A stretch of 64,000 bases of DNA from Sclerotiophoma versabilis (Eukaryota > Ascomycota > Dothideomycetes > Pleosporales > Didymellaceae), in the NCBI GenBank assembly GCA_012274445.1, contig JAAROD010000015.1, forward strand, positions 2,976,001 to 3,040,000, given 5' to 3'. How positions within the stretch are numbered: position 1 is the first letter of the stretch; the number at the start of each line of letters is the position of its first letter. The position numbers and the translations under genes were made by a program. Positions 1-11,781 of the stretch are shown here, piece after piece. The notes under the pieces are model-generated. The model was not told where the DNA came from. It did not search any database and was given only the letters and a program-made list of their open reading frames with translations.

Positions 1-16
1 CATTTGGGAAACATAC

Positions 17-149
17 CCAGGCGTTGACCGTCTTGAAGCCATCCTGTGAATTATCCGTGTCAGTCCATGATGCGGCGGTGCAGTCCGGGGGTGCGGCAAC
101 AGTGTACCTTCAACTCAGCGCCAAATTGAGGCGCAATGTCGACCTCCAT
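17..149 (-). CDS. Possible 5' exons of an unidentified gene running off the left edge
   Basis: On the minus strand an ATG at 149 opens a 14-codon exon (149-108) that ends at a GTACAC donor. A 64-nt intron with a CTGAC branch-like site and a TTCACAG acceptor follows, then a 9-codon exon (43-17) ending in GCCTGG before a GTATGT donor. The spliced start reads MEVDIAPQFGAELK then DGFKTVNAW. Both introns have good fungal consensus and the phases agree, which is why I list it, but only 23 residues are visible and I do not recognise the family. It would be transcribed divergently from the helicase gene to its right. It could be chance. Confidence 0.3.
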
Positions 150-809
150 GTTGCTGCAGGTGTCGTGGAGCAGTTACTAGTGCATATGCGATCGGCGCAT
201 CGAACCAGAAAGGAGTGTTCGCTTTTAGGGAGCCGTGCTTGAGGCCTTTGGGGTCCAACTGGCGGCCCAATTGAAGTGGGGGTCGAATGGCTGGAGGCGG
301 TGCGCGCCGAGCAAGGTGGTCGGGACCTTTGCCGTAATCCTCTGGCACCGCGTAAATGCTAGCAATGTGTTAGACTCGATATGGAGTTTCCTGTCTTGGA
401 GTATGTCATCTTGAACGACGACAAGTCGTGCCTTGATCGACATCGCTTCTTCTACGCCGTGGGCGCAACTGCTGTCATGCACGCGCAGCCTTGCCGCCTA
501 AGGTAGCCTAGCGCTCAAGCACCTTCCGCCTGGAACTTCCCCGCGATGAGCGCACCAACTAGCTTTTGTTCGCGTTGCTTTGATCTGCCAAACAACGACG
601 CCCACTTTCATTGATACCCGCACCCGACCCGCTCCTACCCTTCGAGGTGTTTTTTAAGCCAACTTCACAAGATAGCCTTGCTCTAGCCATTGTTGGAGCT
701 CAGCAGCACACGTAAAGGCGCCCCGCCGTCACTCTCATCCACGCAACTTGCGTCACCCCACGATCCTCGCAAACAAACACGCTCGACCGCACAACCACTA
801 CTCTTCGCC
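150..809. other. Intergenic, probable divergent promoter region
   Basis: About 660 bases with no supportable gene. Open frames on both strands lack a spliced continuation or recognisable protein. It lies between the putative leftward gene and dbp5, so it probably holds both promoters. CT-rich tracts occur just upstream of the dbp5 start, as is usual in filamentous fungi. Confidence 0.4.
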
Positions 810-2383
810 ATGTCATCTACTGAAGAACCTACCGCAGTGCCTCCAGTGGAGGAGACTCCAGCGGAGGAAAGCTCGGTCGCGCAAGCTCAAGCCGACGGTA
901 GTGGACCTCCAGGAAACGGCTCGAACATGGTCGAGACCGAGTTCAACGTCGAGGTAAAGCTTGCAGACATGCAGGCGGACCCAGAAAACCCTTTATTTTC
1001 TGCGAAGACGTTCGAGGAGCTCAAGCTGTAAGCTGGCGGATTTCTGTACAAGACGACGATGAACTAATTGTGGCAGCTCTGACGACCTTCTTCAAGGTAT
1101 CCGCTCTATGAACTTCCGCAAGCCATCGAAGATCCAGGAGAAAGCCTTGCCTCTGTTGCTCATGGATCCGCCTACAAACATGATTGCGCAGTCACAGTCT
1201 GGAACCGGCAAGACAGCTGCTTTCTCTCTGAACTGTCTGTCGCGTGTCGACCTTACACAGTTGAAACCGCAGGCACTGGTACTAGCGCCTAGCCGGGAGC
1301 TCGCACGCCAGATCTTGGGGGTGATTACACATATGGGCCAATTTATGCAGGGCCTGAAGACAATGGCAGCCATTCCTGACCCATCGAGACGAGGTCAGAA
1401 GTTCGAGGCGCACATTTTAGTCGGGACACCGGGAACCGTCACTGACATGCTGAGGAGACGGTTCATCGACCACACAGGCATCAAGATCTTGGTGCTCGAC
1501 GAGGCTGACAACATGCTCGACCAACAAGGTTTGGGTGAGCAGTGCACTCGTGTCAAGACGTGAGTATCAGCGCACGATGGTTTGCTTATCATATTGACAA
1601 CCGCAGTATGCTTCCCAAGGACTGCCAGACAGTATTGTTCTCAGCCACATTCCCTCCAAACGTCATCTCATACGCCAATCGCTTCGCGCCAAATGCCAAC
1701 GTCCTTACCCTTGCCCACGAAGATCTGACAATCGAGGGCATCAAGCAGCTTTACATCGATATCGACAAGGACAACGACAAGTACGAGACACTGTTGAAAT
1801 TTTACGGCCTCATGACCCAGGCCTCCTCAATTATCTTCGTGCGAACACGCAGAACTGCCGAGGAGCTCGAACGTCGTATGACAGCGGAGGGACACAAGGT
1901 TGCCCAGCTTAGTGGTGGCTTGGAAGGCCCCGACCGCGATAGGATCATCGATCAATTCAGGTCTGGTGAGGCCAAGGTGCTGATCACGACGAATGTTCTC
2001 GCACGTGGGATAGATGTGCAGTCCGTGACAATGGTCATCAACTACGTAAGTTGCAGACTTACAACTGTGCTCAATATCATACTGACCCATCTTAGGACGT
2101 TCCCACCATGGCTAACGGCATTGATGCGGACCCTGAGACGTATCTACACCGCATCGGGCGTACTGGACGTTTCGGTCGCGTTGGTGTTGCTCTTACTTTC
2201 GTACACGATAAGCAAAGCTGGTCGCAACTGAACGACATCGCGACATACTTCAAGACCGACCTTGTACCTATCGACACGAGCGACTGGGACGCTGTTGAGG
2301 AGTTGATCCAGAAAGTTGTCAAGAGCTCCCGCGCCGGCAAGACTACCAAAGAGATGAACGAGATCGTTAGTAAAGAAGCTTAG
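810..2383 (+). CDS. dbp5: DEAD-box ATP-dependent RNA helicase Dbp5 (mRNA export)
   Basis: Exons 810-1027, 1077-1559, 1607-2045 and 2096-2383 give 475 residues. The helicase motifs follow in order: Q motif (FRKPSKIQEKALP), motif I (AQSQSGTGKTAAF), Ia (PSRELARQ), TPG, motif II DEAD inside LVLDEADNMLD near residue 214, SAT, IIFVRTR, ARGID and HRIGRTGRFG. The DEADNMLD context and the acidic N-terminus of about 60 residues fit the Dbp5/DDX19 family. Members act at the cytoplasmic face of the nuclear pore with Gle1 and inositol hexakisphosphate to strip export factors from mRNA. The ATG at 810 was chosen because the frame upstream of it (from 690) looks like 5'-UTR and homologues start close to the acidic segment. 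The introns are 47-50 nt with canonical borders. The gene appears intact. Confidence 0.93.
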
Positions 2384-3085
2384 GCCAGTGGGTAGTGAAG
2401 ACGTCCAGGGAGGTGCAAAGCGTGAGCGTGTTCAGAAGGGGCATATGAGGTGACGATGGCAGATATATATGAGCATGTGAAGATGGGTGGTACACTACGG
2501 CGTCAATCTATGATTAACGTACGACGATGGAGGGAACGTTGTCCTTACAGCGAGCATGTGCATGGGCGAAAAGGTCCTGAAAATAGACACAATACATGTA
2601 ACTCTTGAGATACCCACAAGAAGGTCCCACTGCACGAGTGATCATCCAACCCTTTCTTTTCCCAGCCATCTCTGCAATTTGAGACTTGGATGCGTTGTGA
2701 TGCACTCGGATCCTTCTCGCACGACGATATCATGTCGGTCTACTTCGGCATACCTGCCAATCTCTCGGACCCAAATCCAAATTCAAACCCAAACCCAAAT
2801 TCATCCATTCTCCCGTGCATTGCGCAGCGCATCCCAATCCAGCATTTGAGCCGCGCATATGACCGAATAACATCATTCCATGCGTCCCACCGAGCCTGGT
2901 CACGGGCAGTGCACCGCAGTTCGTCCGACGCGACCGAGGCTTCAACTCCTAGACGCCGACGAATCGCAAATCGCGCCAGCGGATTTTGTAAGCTGGGCAA
3001 CATCGACTTGGCCCAGAAGCAAGGTAACTGCGGTCGTACGCCTAATAGGGATGCAATGGGGGGATTTGGCAGAATTTCACATGAC
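2384..3085. other. Intergenic between dbp5 and the peroxidase gene
   Basis: About 700 bases. Around 2767-2805 there is an imperfect run of CCAAAT/CCAAAC hexamers. The frame of the peroxidase gene stays open back to about 2690, but the translated sequence is not convincing protein before 3086. Confidence 0.4.
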
Positions 3086-3975
3086 ATGATCCGAGCGGCA
3101 AGATCTAGTGCCCCGCGCATCGCGACAGGCGTGAGACAATGTATGCGAGAGCGACAGCTTATAACAACACGATCCTACCATACTGTGTCTAAAACTCCGT
3201 GGCAAACTTCGAGCATTCATCGTACAACTACACCTAGACTTATACGTACTTTCTGGACTACCAGCAACGACACAACTATGGCATCCGCAACTTCCTTCTT
3301 CGACTTTAAGCCCAAAGACAGTACGTCCACTTCCACCTCTCTCGCATGCAGCACCGCGCAGCTCCACAACTCCTTCTCCAGATCGCACTGACACCTTCCA
3401 GAGCGCGGCACCGAATACCCGCTGTCCAAGCTGCAAGGCAAAGTCGTGCTCGTCGTCAACACCGCGTCTAAGTGCGGCTTCACACCGCAGTTTGCCGGCC
3501 TCGAGAAGCTGTACAAAGACTTGAAGGCACAGTACCCCGATTCATTCGAGATCATCGGCTTCCCGTGCAACCAGTTCGGCGGCCAGGACCCCGGAAGCAA
3601 CGACCAGATCCAGGAGTTCTGCCAGCTGAACTACGGCGTTTCGTTCCCCATACTGGGCAAAATCGATGTGCGTATACACACCCTTCTCGCTACTTCCCCG
3701 GAAGACGCACGCATTTATGGCGTGATGGACAACATCAGACATATATGGTTTAACGGTACTGACGCGAATGTGTGCAGGTCAACGGCGACAACGCCGACCC
3801 GACATTCGATTGGCTCAAGAACGAGAAGCCCGGCCTGATGGGCCTGAAGCGGGTGAAGTGGAACTTCGAGAAGTTCCTTGTGGGCAAGGATGGCAAAGTC
3901 AAGGGCCGCTGGGCCAGCACCAAGAAGCCTGAGGATCTCAAGGCCGAGATTGTCAAGGAGATTGAGGGCAAATAA
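3086..3975 (+). CDS. Glutathione-peroxidase-like thiol peroxidase (Hyr1/Gpx3 type)
   Basis: The core protein starts at ATG 3278 with exons 3278-3320, 3402-3667 and 3778-3975, giving 168 residues, the usual size for fungal non-selenium Gpx. The peroxidatic Cys is in ASKCGF (residue 39), CNQFGGQ follows, a likely resolving Cys (residue 88) lies in FCQLNYG, and the WNFEKFLV segment supplies the catalytic Trp/Asn. Such enzymes reduce H2O2 and lipid peroxides with thioredoxin and can relay oxidation to a Yap1-type factor. The same frame is open upstream. An ATG at 3086 would add 64 residues rich in Arg, Ser and Thr with almost no acidic residues, a typical mitochondrial presequence, for 232 residues in all. 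ATG 3278 has the better context (A at -3, G at +4), so the longer form would be a leaky or alternative-promoter product. I give the longer span; the core gene is certain and the extension is inferred. Confidence 0.85.
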
Positions 3976-5119
3976 GCTTCATGTTAAAAAGCGCAGGAGG
4001 GGAGGGGAAGGTGAGGGAATCGATGGGAGAAGAGCTATGATACCACAATTTGCATAGGGAAGAACATACTAAGTAGCAACCTGCATCTGTTTGTGCGCTT
4101 CAGAGACATGAGAGCCTAGAGAGATAGTGATGAAGGTACTTGCGCGGTGCATGCTGATGAGCCTTGTGGCCTACGCATATTCTCGCTGTGCGCCTGTGAG
4201 ACCGCCTATGGTGCAAGGGGGAAAGTGCTCGAGTGTGAGATGTCACTTTTCGATTGAACTGTATTCCTAACGTTTACATTGCAGCCAGCTCCTGCCGTGA
4301 GCCTTTGGAAAGTTTGTGTGATGGCTTGGACAAAAGGTTGCACGACATGACCTGTGATCCCGGGATATAACATTTGACATTGCCGCGTCTATATACACGA
4401 GATTTCGTGCAGTGGAAGAAAGGTAAGAGCAGAGAAGGCAAGGCTGTTATTATAGCTGCTGGTTAAGCCGAACGGGCCGGATGTGTTTTGCACCAAGCAA
4501 ACTGTAGGTCACGGGCAACAAGAGAACCAATTTTGTAGGTTAGGAAGTTTGATATGATACCCTATAAATAACTACGATACAGACTATCATTCCCCCCTAT
4601 AGAGAGCAAGTAGTGCAGGCTGTATCAATACATGTGCGACCCTACTTCACCAATTCTTTGTTGATACCAACTACACAATGTTTCCAACACTAAGCAAATA
4701 ACCACCAACTCCAGTAGGCATCAATACAATCTGATCAATCTAGGATCACCCAAATCTACACTCATGCCTTCCCTAATGCAATGAGCGGGACCACTGTCCC
4801 TCTACCACGAAGGGCAAGCAAGCTATCCCTCGCGCAGTGCGCAAGTAATCCGGGAATCCATGGCATCCAGTCCACGGCAGGGACATGTCCTGTGGGTAAT
4901 CCTCCAGGAAAAGGCATCCATCCGGCATGTGGGGAAGTCAACATCCGCTAGGGCGGGAGATCCATCCAGGCATGTGGAAAAACGCGGCAAATAGCAGGGC
5001 ATGTAGGGTACAAGCATGCCAAGCTAATAGAAAAAAGGTGTCGAAAACATTCGGGCCCGTGGAACAAACCTTGCTCAGGCGTCAAGCAGACCCGGGTTTA
5101 CGAAGGGTACGAGTTTCAT
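3976..5119. other. Intergenic region between convergent genes
   Basis: About 1.1 kb between the peroxidase gene and the C2H2 gene, which converge here. It contains their 3'-UTRs and no supportable gene. Near 4915-4980 two near-copies of a 'catcc(a/g)gcatgtgg' segment occur. I see nothing else. Confidence 0.5.
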
Positions 5120-6606
5120 TCAGCCGCCATAGCTGCTTCTGAACTTGGTGCTGATGTCGTGCAGCGCCATGACATCTTGGCTGAGCTTCAAGTCATCGGA
5201 CAGCTCGTTGGGACCAGTGAGATTGCTCAGGAAGTCAATGATGTGCTGCTTCTTGCTAGCGAAGTCTTGTGCGAGCTGCTCGCGGCGCTGCTGGAGCTGT
5301 TGCTCAGCAGTAAGCTTGACAACCTTCTGGCGCTTTTCGCTCATGTCTTCTGCTGAAGCCTTGCGCTTGCGGGAAACAGGTTTACGCAGTGCTTGACCAT
5401 GCATTGTGGGTGGGGAAGGCTCGGTGGTCGGGCCTTCAAATTGGTGAACGCGCTTCATGTGGTCGAAGAGGTTGTAGCGGCGGGGGAAGCCGTGGCCAGG
5501 CACAGCACGCTCACAATCTTGGAAGTGGCAGAGATGAGGTCTAGCACCGTGTCCATGCATGCCGTGAGCCTCACGCTCGTGGCGGAGCAGGCAGGCAGTA
5601 GAAGAGAACTGAACACCGATGCAAGTCTTCTTGTTGCAGCGGAAAGGCTTCAGGTGTGAGTCGACGTACTTGTCGTAGTTGCACTTCAGAGGTGTGGGCT
5701 TGTGGGCGCAGCCAGGCTTGCCCTCCTCAGGGCAGTGGTACTTGCCGTCCTTATCGGGCCCTTGCTGGTAGAGGACGTGGCTACGAGCAACCTTTGTGCG
5801 CTCCTCCTCGAGCTTAGCTTCGGTAGCGTCAGTAGGAGACTGGACATCTTCGTGACCGTTCAAAGACTGTGGAGCGAGAGAGGTAGATGTGCTCTCTTCG
5901 GTGTCGTTCCTATTCGCTGTCAGATTTAGTCGAAGGGTAGTTTTGACTTTACTTACCTCTGATCAATGTATTGTGGTTGTGTTTGTTCGAATTCGAGAGC
6001 CTGGGGCAGCTGGACGCTGGTTGTGCTAGTAGGAGAAGCAACGAAGGCGTTGAAGCCGGCGTCGTTAGAGGAGGTACGCCTCGAGGCCTGCTGTGCGGTG
6101 TAGGATGACGAGCTGCGTACAGGGGTGGGGCGCACACTGCTCCACTGGCGCTGGGCGGGCGCCCCAGTGCTAAACATTGTCTCATTCGAGTCTGTGGGGT
6201 AGGATGTGAAGTTGTACGAGGCAGTCTGGAATTGCGAATCGACGGGACCCCAGATATTGACGGCGGAAGTGGGGTTGAATCGTGAGACGTTCGAGGTTGG
6301 GTAGAGTGAGAAGTCCTGCCCAGTAGAGTAGTTAGCAAATCCCATGGATCCATCCTGGGCATCCCAGGCAGCGGGAAGTTGCATCTGGTTCATCTCCTGG
6401 AAGGCGTTGTAGCTGTCAGAACTCAACGATGGCGAGTAAATGTCGCTGCCAACAAAGTGAGCACCCATTGTGCTCTGGCTGTCTTGGGGGGAGGGCTGTG
6501 GTCTCTTGGTTCCGCGCCGGCTTGCGCTAGTCTGGCTCTGATATGCGCTGTCCATGCTGCACTGGGAGGCAGTGTCCTTAAAGTCAAATAGCTCAGTGCT
6601 GTGCAT
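5120..6606 (-). CDS. C2H2 zinc-finger transcription factor
   Basis: Two exons are clear: 6606-5957 and 5909-5120, separated by a GTAAGT...AATAG intron of 47 nt. The N-terminal half is a low-complexity Ser/Gln/Tyr/Asn-rich region that looks like an activation or disordered domain. The C-terminal half carries a Cys-rich lead-in, then two C2H2 fingers: C-x4-C...H-x4-H ending RHEREAH, and CHFQDC...HMKRVH. A basic SRKRKA/EKRQK nuclear-localisation stretch and a Gln/Arg-rich helical segment follow, ending SSYGG. It should act in the nucleus as a DNA-binding regulator; the target is unknown. The frame stays open upstream of 6606 to about 6751 (reading ...FYISNITEW...), and a CTGCGTTCAG acceptor lies near 6733, so a further short 5' exon is likely and the true start is not settled. 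Confidence 0.82.
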
Positions 6607-9600
6607 GTCCTGAAAGTCTGCAGAAAAAGAGAGGTCCTGTCCAGAGCCAAGGGGTGTTGGAATATCCTTTCTCCACTCGGTGATGTTTGAGATGTAGAAA
6701 TCAGCCTCCGGGGGTGAATCGAAGAGTGATACGCTGAACGCAGGGGTTAGTGCCTAAACCAAACCGCAATTCGTAGTAGAACAATGAGATGACAAAGGAA
6801 AGCGCCATGTTAGTAGTGCCATAGCCAAGCCTGTACACACAGAGTTAGCACTTCGACCTCAAATTGCCGAGCGGAATACGCACCGAGCATAACCAGTGAC
6901 GTGTCAGATGACAACCAGATTGAGGGGTGTCGCAATCTTTGTTCGGTGAGCCATAGGTTAGATGTCCTGGGCATCCAGTGGTCGTTTGCTCAATGCGTCG
7001 ACATCGATCCAGTCCCTGAGATGTCCAGTGGAAGGGTAAATCCAAGGTCCATGGAACCAGCAATAACGTGGTAGCCTCGATCAAAGGTCTGCCACATCCT
7101 TCAAACCACATCAAGTCAGTTTCGACGATCAAACGAGGTTGGGTAGACAGGATAGGCAAGCTTCAGCCTTCTGTACGTACTTTTTCCCTCTCGAAATTAC
7201 TCCCACAATCAACGCTGCGTGGTTGACTCCACTGCTATTAGCGTCCGCGGGCTGTGCAGGACAGGTGTCCTGAGTTTCTGAGTTCCAGTAGGCAAACTCC
7301 TCATGGTAGGTCCACCGGCAATATGACCCAGGTGGTGGCAAAATTCCTTGGGGCGACAGAATCCAGTAACGGCAGGGTCGGGTGTTGCATAGCTCGGTCG
7401 AACAAGAACATATTTGAACGACGTTGCTGTTGTGTTGCATGTCTACGAGTATTGCTTGGCACTGCAGCATAGCAGATGGCGTCGGATGATCCGCGGCCGG
7501 AAGTGAGAACCGCCCGGGTCAATCACTCAGATCCACGATGTGTTCACCGACTTTTCGAGAGCTCTAACTTTGAAGCTCCGAACTCGGCGCATCAAGAATC
7601 GAGTTGTCGTGTCTACGAGCGCTGTGCTGCTCAAATGTTGTGTCTACGTATATTCGTACTCCAGGCTAGGTCCTCCGGAAAATTGGTCCATCGCTGCCCG
7701 AGGAACGGGATAGGAGAGCATGTCCATATGGAAATCCATGGGAACGGAGAAGCCTTTGGAAAAATTTCCTGTGGAACGGATGTCCATGTGGAAGTCCTGT
7801 AGCCTGGATTGCTAGATGGCGGCGAAAGGCAACATGAACAACAAACGTAGTGAATGTACATGATTTGAGCGCAACATAATCTTGACAACAGAGAGCAGCA
7901 AAGTAAAAGATCAAACAAAACAATAGGAGAAACCGTTGGGCAGTAAGTACCTAGTAAAGGCTCCGTCTGGGCTCCGAATTGTCATCCTGAGCGAGGGCTC
8001 TGACTATGCTTATTGTTTTGATAAGATTTTGGTGATATGCCGCACAAATGTTGTGTAGTAGTAGCGGTGCGAATGATGGCGATTATCGTCGAGTATATTG
8101 TGGTGATGGTGAGGAGCTGAGGAGAAAAGAGTCGAACAAATGTGGGCAGGAGATGCTGACCGGTTCGCTTCCTGGGCAAGAAGTGACAACGCAGCAGTTG
8201 TAACCAAATCCAGGTTAGCGTCCAAAGTTGATACGATATGAGGCCATCCCACGTCCAAAATCCTGCTGCAGTCCACGGTGCTTCGGCTCGTCCGATCAAG
8301 ATTGGTTGTAAATTCGCGCTCGGCTCGAGGGGCAGTCACACTCTTATGCCCCTGCGCAGGCAGACCACGTAAGAGAAGTGCCCCCTCTTCGAGAAGCGCC
8401 GTGACGGCGCACTCTCCTCGGCGAAATATTCGTGATATTCACAGGAAGAAAGGTAATCTTTTCCAATTTGATATGCTGCGGATCAGGGCCATGTCGCACT
8501 TGTTGTGCTCGGGACCGTAATACGGAAGGGATCAACGCTGACGGACCGCCTACCGCGCTCAGGGGATGCGGCTCGAGGGCGGCGCCAAACCTGCCAACCT
8601 TGAAATTTGGTTCCTGTGCGCGTACGAGAATGGTCAATACGGACTGCTTTTTCGTTCTGCGCCAGGTATGCAAATACAGACGTGTGGCAGGGTAAAGCCA
8701 CCGACAAATCACGCTTCAAGGTTGTGACATGACCTGGAGTCCAGTGCCCCATTGCAAGGATCAACAGATTAGAGCTCACTTTAAATTCCTTTTTTTCTTC
8801 CGGACGGTCCGAAGTATCAAAGCACGCACCATGGTTCATCAAATGCTTTCAAAGGTGCAGACGATGGGTCATCAATGTTCAGAGCTAGGAGGACTTTGAT
8901 AGCGCCTCATGACATAGTGGTTGCAGATGCTGAACACAAAGTGATACGGTAAACTTACCGGCGCTAGCTTCCCGAACATTCTGTCGTACCAAAGCATTGG
9001 CGGTTGTGCTTGAACAACCTCGTACTGCAAGTTGGGACGAATAGAGGCATGACAGGACGTCGAAAGAACAATGCCTTTGTTCTTGAAGGGCCTCGTGCCA
9101 AGCAAGCCGTGAAGCGCGTCATTGTATGTACCCATCTTGTACATCACTCACGTATCACGATCCTATTTATCTGTCAGCCTTATTCGACGAAAAAGTTGTG
9201 CAAACAGGTTTGTGTATGTTGTATCAGATAGGAGCGAAAGACGTTGCTGATTTGTTTCCACAATGACCTAGTAGGCCTTCGGCTGAACTATGCTTATGAA
9301 AGGTGTATCATCATGAAAAGGGTGTTGTGAAAAAGTAGAAGTTAAGACGTACCTCGTGGTTGCGCATGCACCCTGAGTTTTAGTACAGGATGCATGTCGA
9401 CTGCAAGTCCCCATCAGATCGGTGGGTAAGCGCAGTCGGCTTTCCAACGTCTGAATGTTTGACTTGGGTTGGGTGATCATCCCACGATCAACACCAAGTT
9501 CAGGACACGAGTTGACGAGAGGCCATTGTTCGTCGCTCAGCAGCTACCAGCAACGAAAGATCCGCGTCGGTCCAGCTGGTCCCTGAAGATCGCTAACCTG

Positions 9601-10812
9601 AAGCCAAGTTGCTGCCCAACTGCGAGCCTCAAGAGCTGCGCGTCTTCTTTCAGTTGTTACTCAACCGCGGCGATTCATTTAAAGTCTCCTCGAATCATGA
9701 ACATGTGCGTAGTGATCGGCGAACACTGTTATCGGGTGTCTGTTGGACGAACAAAGATTGCAAAAGCGTGCGAAGTGGTGCACATGATGGTGGTGGCTTG
9801 CAAGGACGAAGAAAATCTGCAGAGAACTTCGTGTCGCTAAGCGGCGAAACTCCAACCGCCGACAGCAAGTGCCCTTTTCTTGGCATTTGATGACATCATC
9901 ATCAGGCACGTGTCGCTGATGTTCCATTCCACAACTGTATTCGACAAACCGGAACATTGACAAGGTTTCTCGCAACTCCGCGCTCACGATATGAAAGCAA
10001 TGATCTGGAGAAGCATGGTGCAACGACACGAACTTCAAAGCACGATAAATGACGTCTGAAGAACGCAGATACGTATACCCATGGACACGTGCTTCAGTCG
10101 TCATCGATGCGAGCAGACTGCAGTGGAGTAACGCCAAAGCTAATGTTTTTGAAACAACTTCAGCCGCGAACCTCGCTGTTTCCCACTCTAAATGCCAGCC
10201 ACTTCAACCACTCCCATCACGTCGTTCTGAACTCCGCATGGTAACCGCCTCTTCAGTCGGGCCGGATTTGCTTCCCGCGTCTCGCTTGTATGGAGTTAGC
10301 GTGATCGTATGCATTGTTACTCGTCAGAGCGCTGCTCGATCTCTTGTCGAAGTCTATGAGGCTCATGAAGACCATTGAAGGTCGTGACTCGATTTAGAGC
10401 CTCTGAAGTACGAAGGCTGCGTTTACTTCAGGGTCTTACAAGCCCAGAACGGCCGCTTTTAGCAGGCATGGAGTAGATCACTGTTTCTTATCCAGTCTCC
10501 AATTGGTTGAAGCCTACCAGAGCCCTATGGTCAGAACGCATGTTGTAGACGTTCCTCAGGGTCCAACAGCGTGGACGAGTGCGGGGAAGCGACATACCAT
10601 CATTGATTGGTACGATCACGCATCATCTGCGTAATGCTCGAACGACACGCGATCGAGGGCTCTCCTTCAGCTCAGCTCGAGAGGGGTCTATATATCACGC
10701 CTTCTCCTCATCTTTTTGTCATTATAGTCTAGTTGTAAGCCTACACGCATCTCCATCTGTTAGCTCAATTGCCTCAAGATATATAACAAGCACACGGTCG
10801 CCCTTATTCACA
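6607..10812. other. Gene-poor region of 4.2 kb
   Basis: No spliced gene or recognisable protein can be supported here. Open frames (for example 7129-7470 minus and 8010-8339 minus) start at non-ATG codons or encode compositionally odd peptides. Part of the right-hand end (10.5-10.8 kb) should be the promoter of the small gene at 10813. Its left end is the probable 5' exon and promoter of the zinc-finger gene. Within 7720-7800 two related segments (tgtccatatggaaatcc, tgtccatgtggaagtcc) hint at an old small duplication. I see no transposon ends. Confidence 0.4.
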
Positions 10813-11287
10813 ATGCCTTCTCCATTCCACCAGAAATACTCTAGCCAGAGCCACAAGGTCTTTGGAGACAACACAGTCCCAATCATGCCCGATGCTCCCA
10901 AGGACGATGCTCAGCGTCGAGGTTCAGATAGCTCGATGACAGAGCCTCCGTCTCCAGACGCACGTCGCAGGGTATGTTGATATCCACGAGTTGTTACATC
11001 TCGCCTGTCCCATGCTGATATTTTGTAGTCGTCTGCCGCTCAGCGCTTTGGCAACCTTGAGATGCTCAAGCGCCCCACTGACCCAGTAAGTACCGAAAGG
11101 CGTTCGTCGCTGCACGACTCGTACGGAAAGCCAGGCTTTTTGGGAACTATGTGGAACAAGTAAGCCTAATCCCGACAGCACGTAGCGTCATACACTAACA
11201 TTCTGCAGTTTTACTCGTGGCCCTTCTGGAAGTCCTCCAGCACCAAAAGCTTCTGAGACGCGAGACACCACGACTCTACGCGGGTAG
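10813..11287 (+). CDS. Small Ser/Arg-rich protein, unknown function
   Basis: Three exons (10813-10971, 11029-11159, 11209-11287) with GTATGT/TGTAG and GTAAGC/CTGCAG introns give 122 residues. The protein starts MPSPFHQKYSSQSHKVFGD, has a Ser/Pro/Arg stretch (PPSPDARRRSS, TERRSSLHDS) that looks like kinase sites (R-R-x-S type), and then a segment GKPGFLGTMWNNFTRG followed by a Pro-rich tail. There is no signal peptide or membrane helix. Consistent phases across two introns and the compact folded-looking GFLGTMWNNF element argue that the gene is real. I do not recognise the family well enough to name it; it may be one of the small stress or conidiation-associated proteins of ascomycetes. Confidence 0.7.
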
Positions 11288-11781
11288 GAGGAACACACAA
11301 ATAAGAGCGACCACCTCAATCTCTGAGCAGAGGGTGGATCCGAGATTTGCAGATCCTGTCACACATCATGGTCAAGTATGGCAAAGTGCTGAACAGGCGT
11401 TGTTAATTAGCATGTACAATGCATTCCAATTAAAACGTCTATGAAGATATCGTTGCTTCGAGTGATTTGGAAGTGAGCAGTTACGCGCATATGGTGTTTA
11501 AGTGGGCACTGGCCAATGCGGGGAAGAAGGAGCTAATGATCGCTCGCTCACGTTGCGAATGGTGACGTTGCTTCCATTGCAGGCACTGCAATCAACAAAA
11601 GTCCGGTCATATCAACACCGGAACCATAAGCATCTTTGCTCAAGGACAACGCTCGACACTACACTGCGCTACACAGACAGGCCCTATCCTCGTAGTTTCT
11701 TTCCGTTTTAATCTCGAAAATAATCAAACCTTGAAACCCGTGTCTCCTGCGCAGGCTCCCGACGTCGACAACTAGTACACA
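11288..11781. other. Intergenic / promoter of the SNARE gene
   Basis: About 490 bases containing the 3'-UTR of the small gene and the promoter of the downstream SNARE gene. No coding signal is seen. Confidence 0.4.

Noticed and set aside
690..809. N-terminal extension of the Dbp5 frame upstream of 810
   Set aside because: It translates to low-complexity UTR-like sequence, and homologues start near the acidic segment after 810.
7129..8339. Overlapping minus-strand frames in the gene-poor region
   Set aside because: They start at non-ATG codons, contradict each other and encode no known motif.
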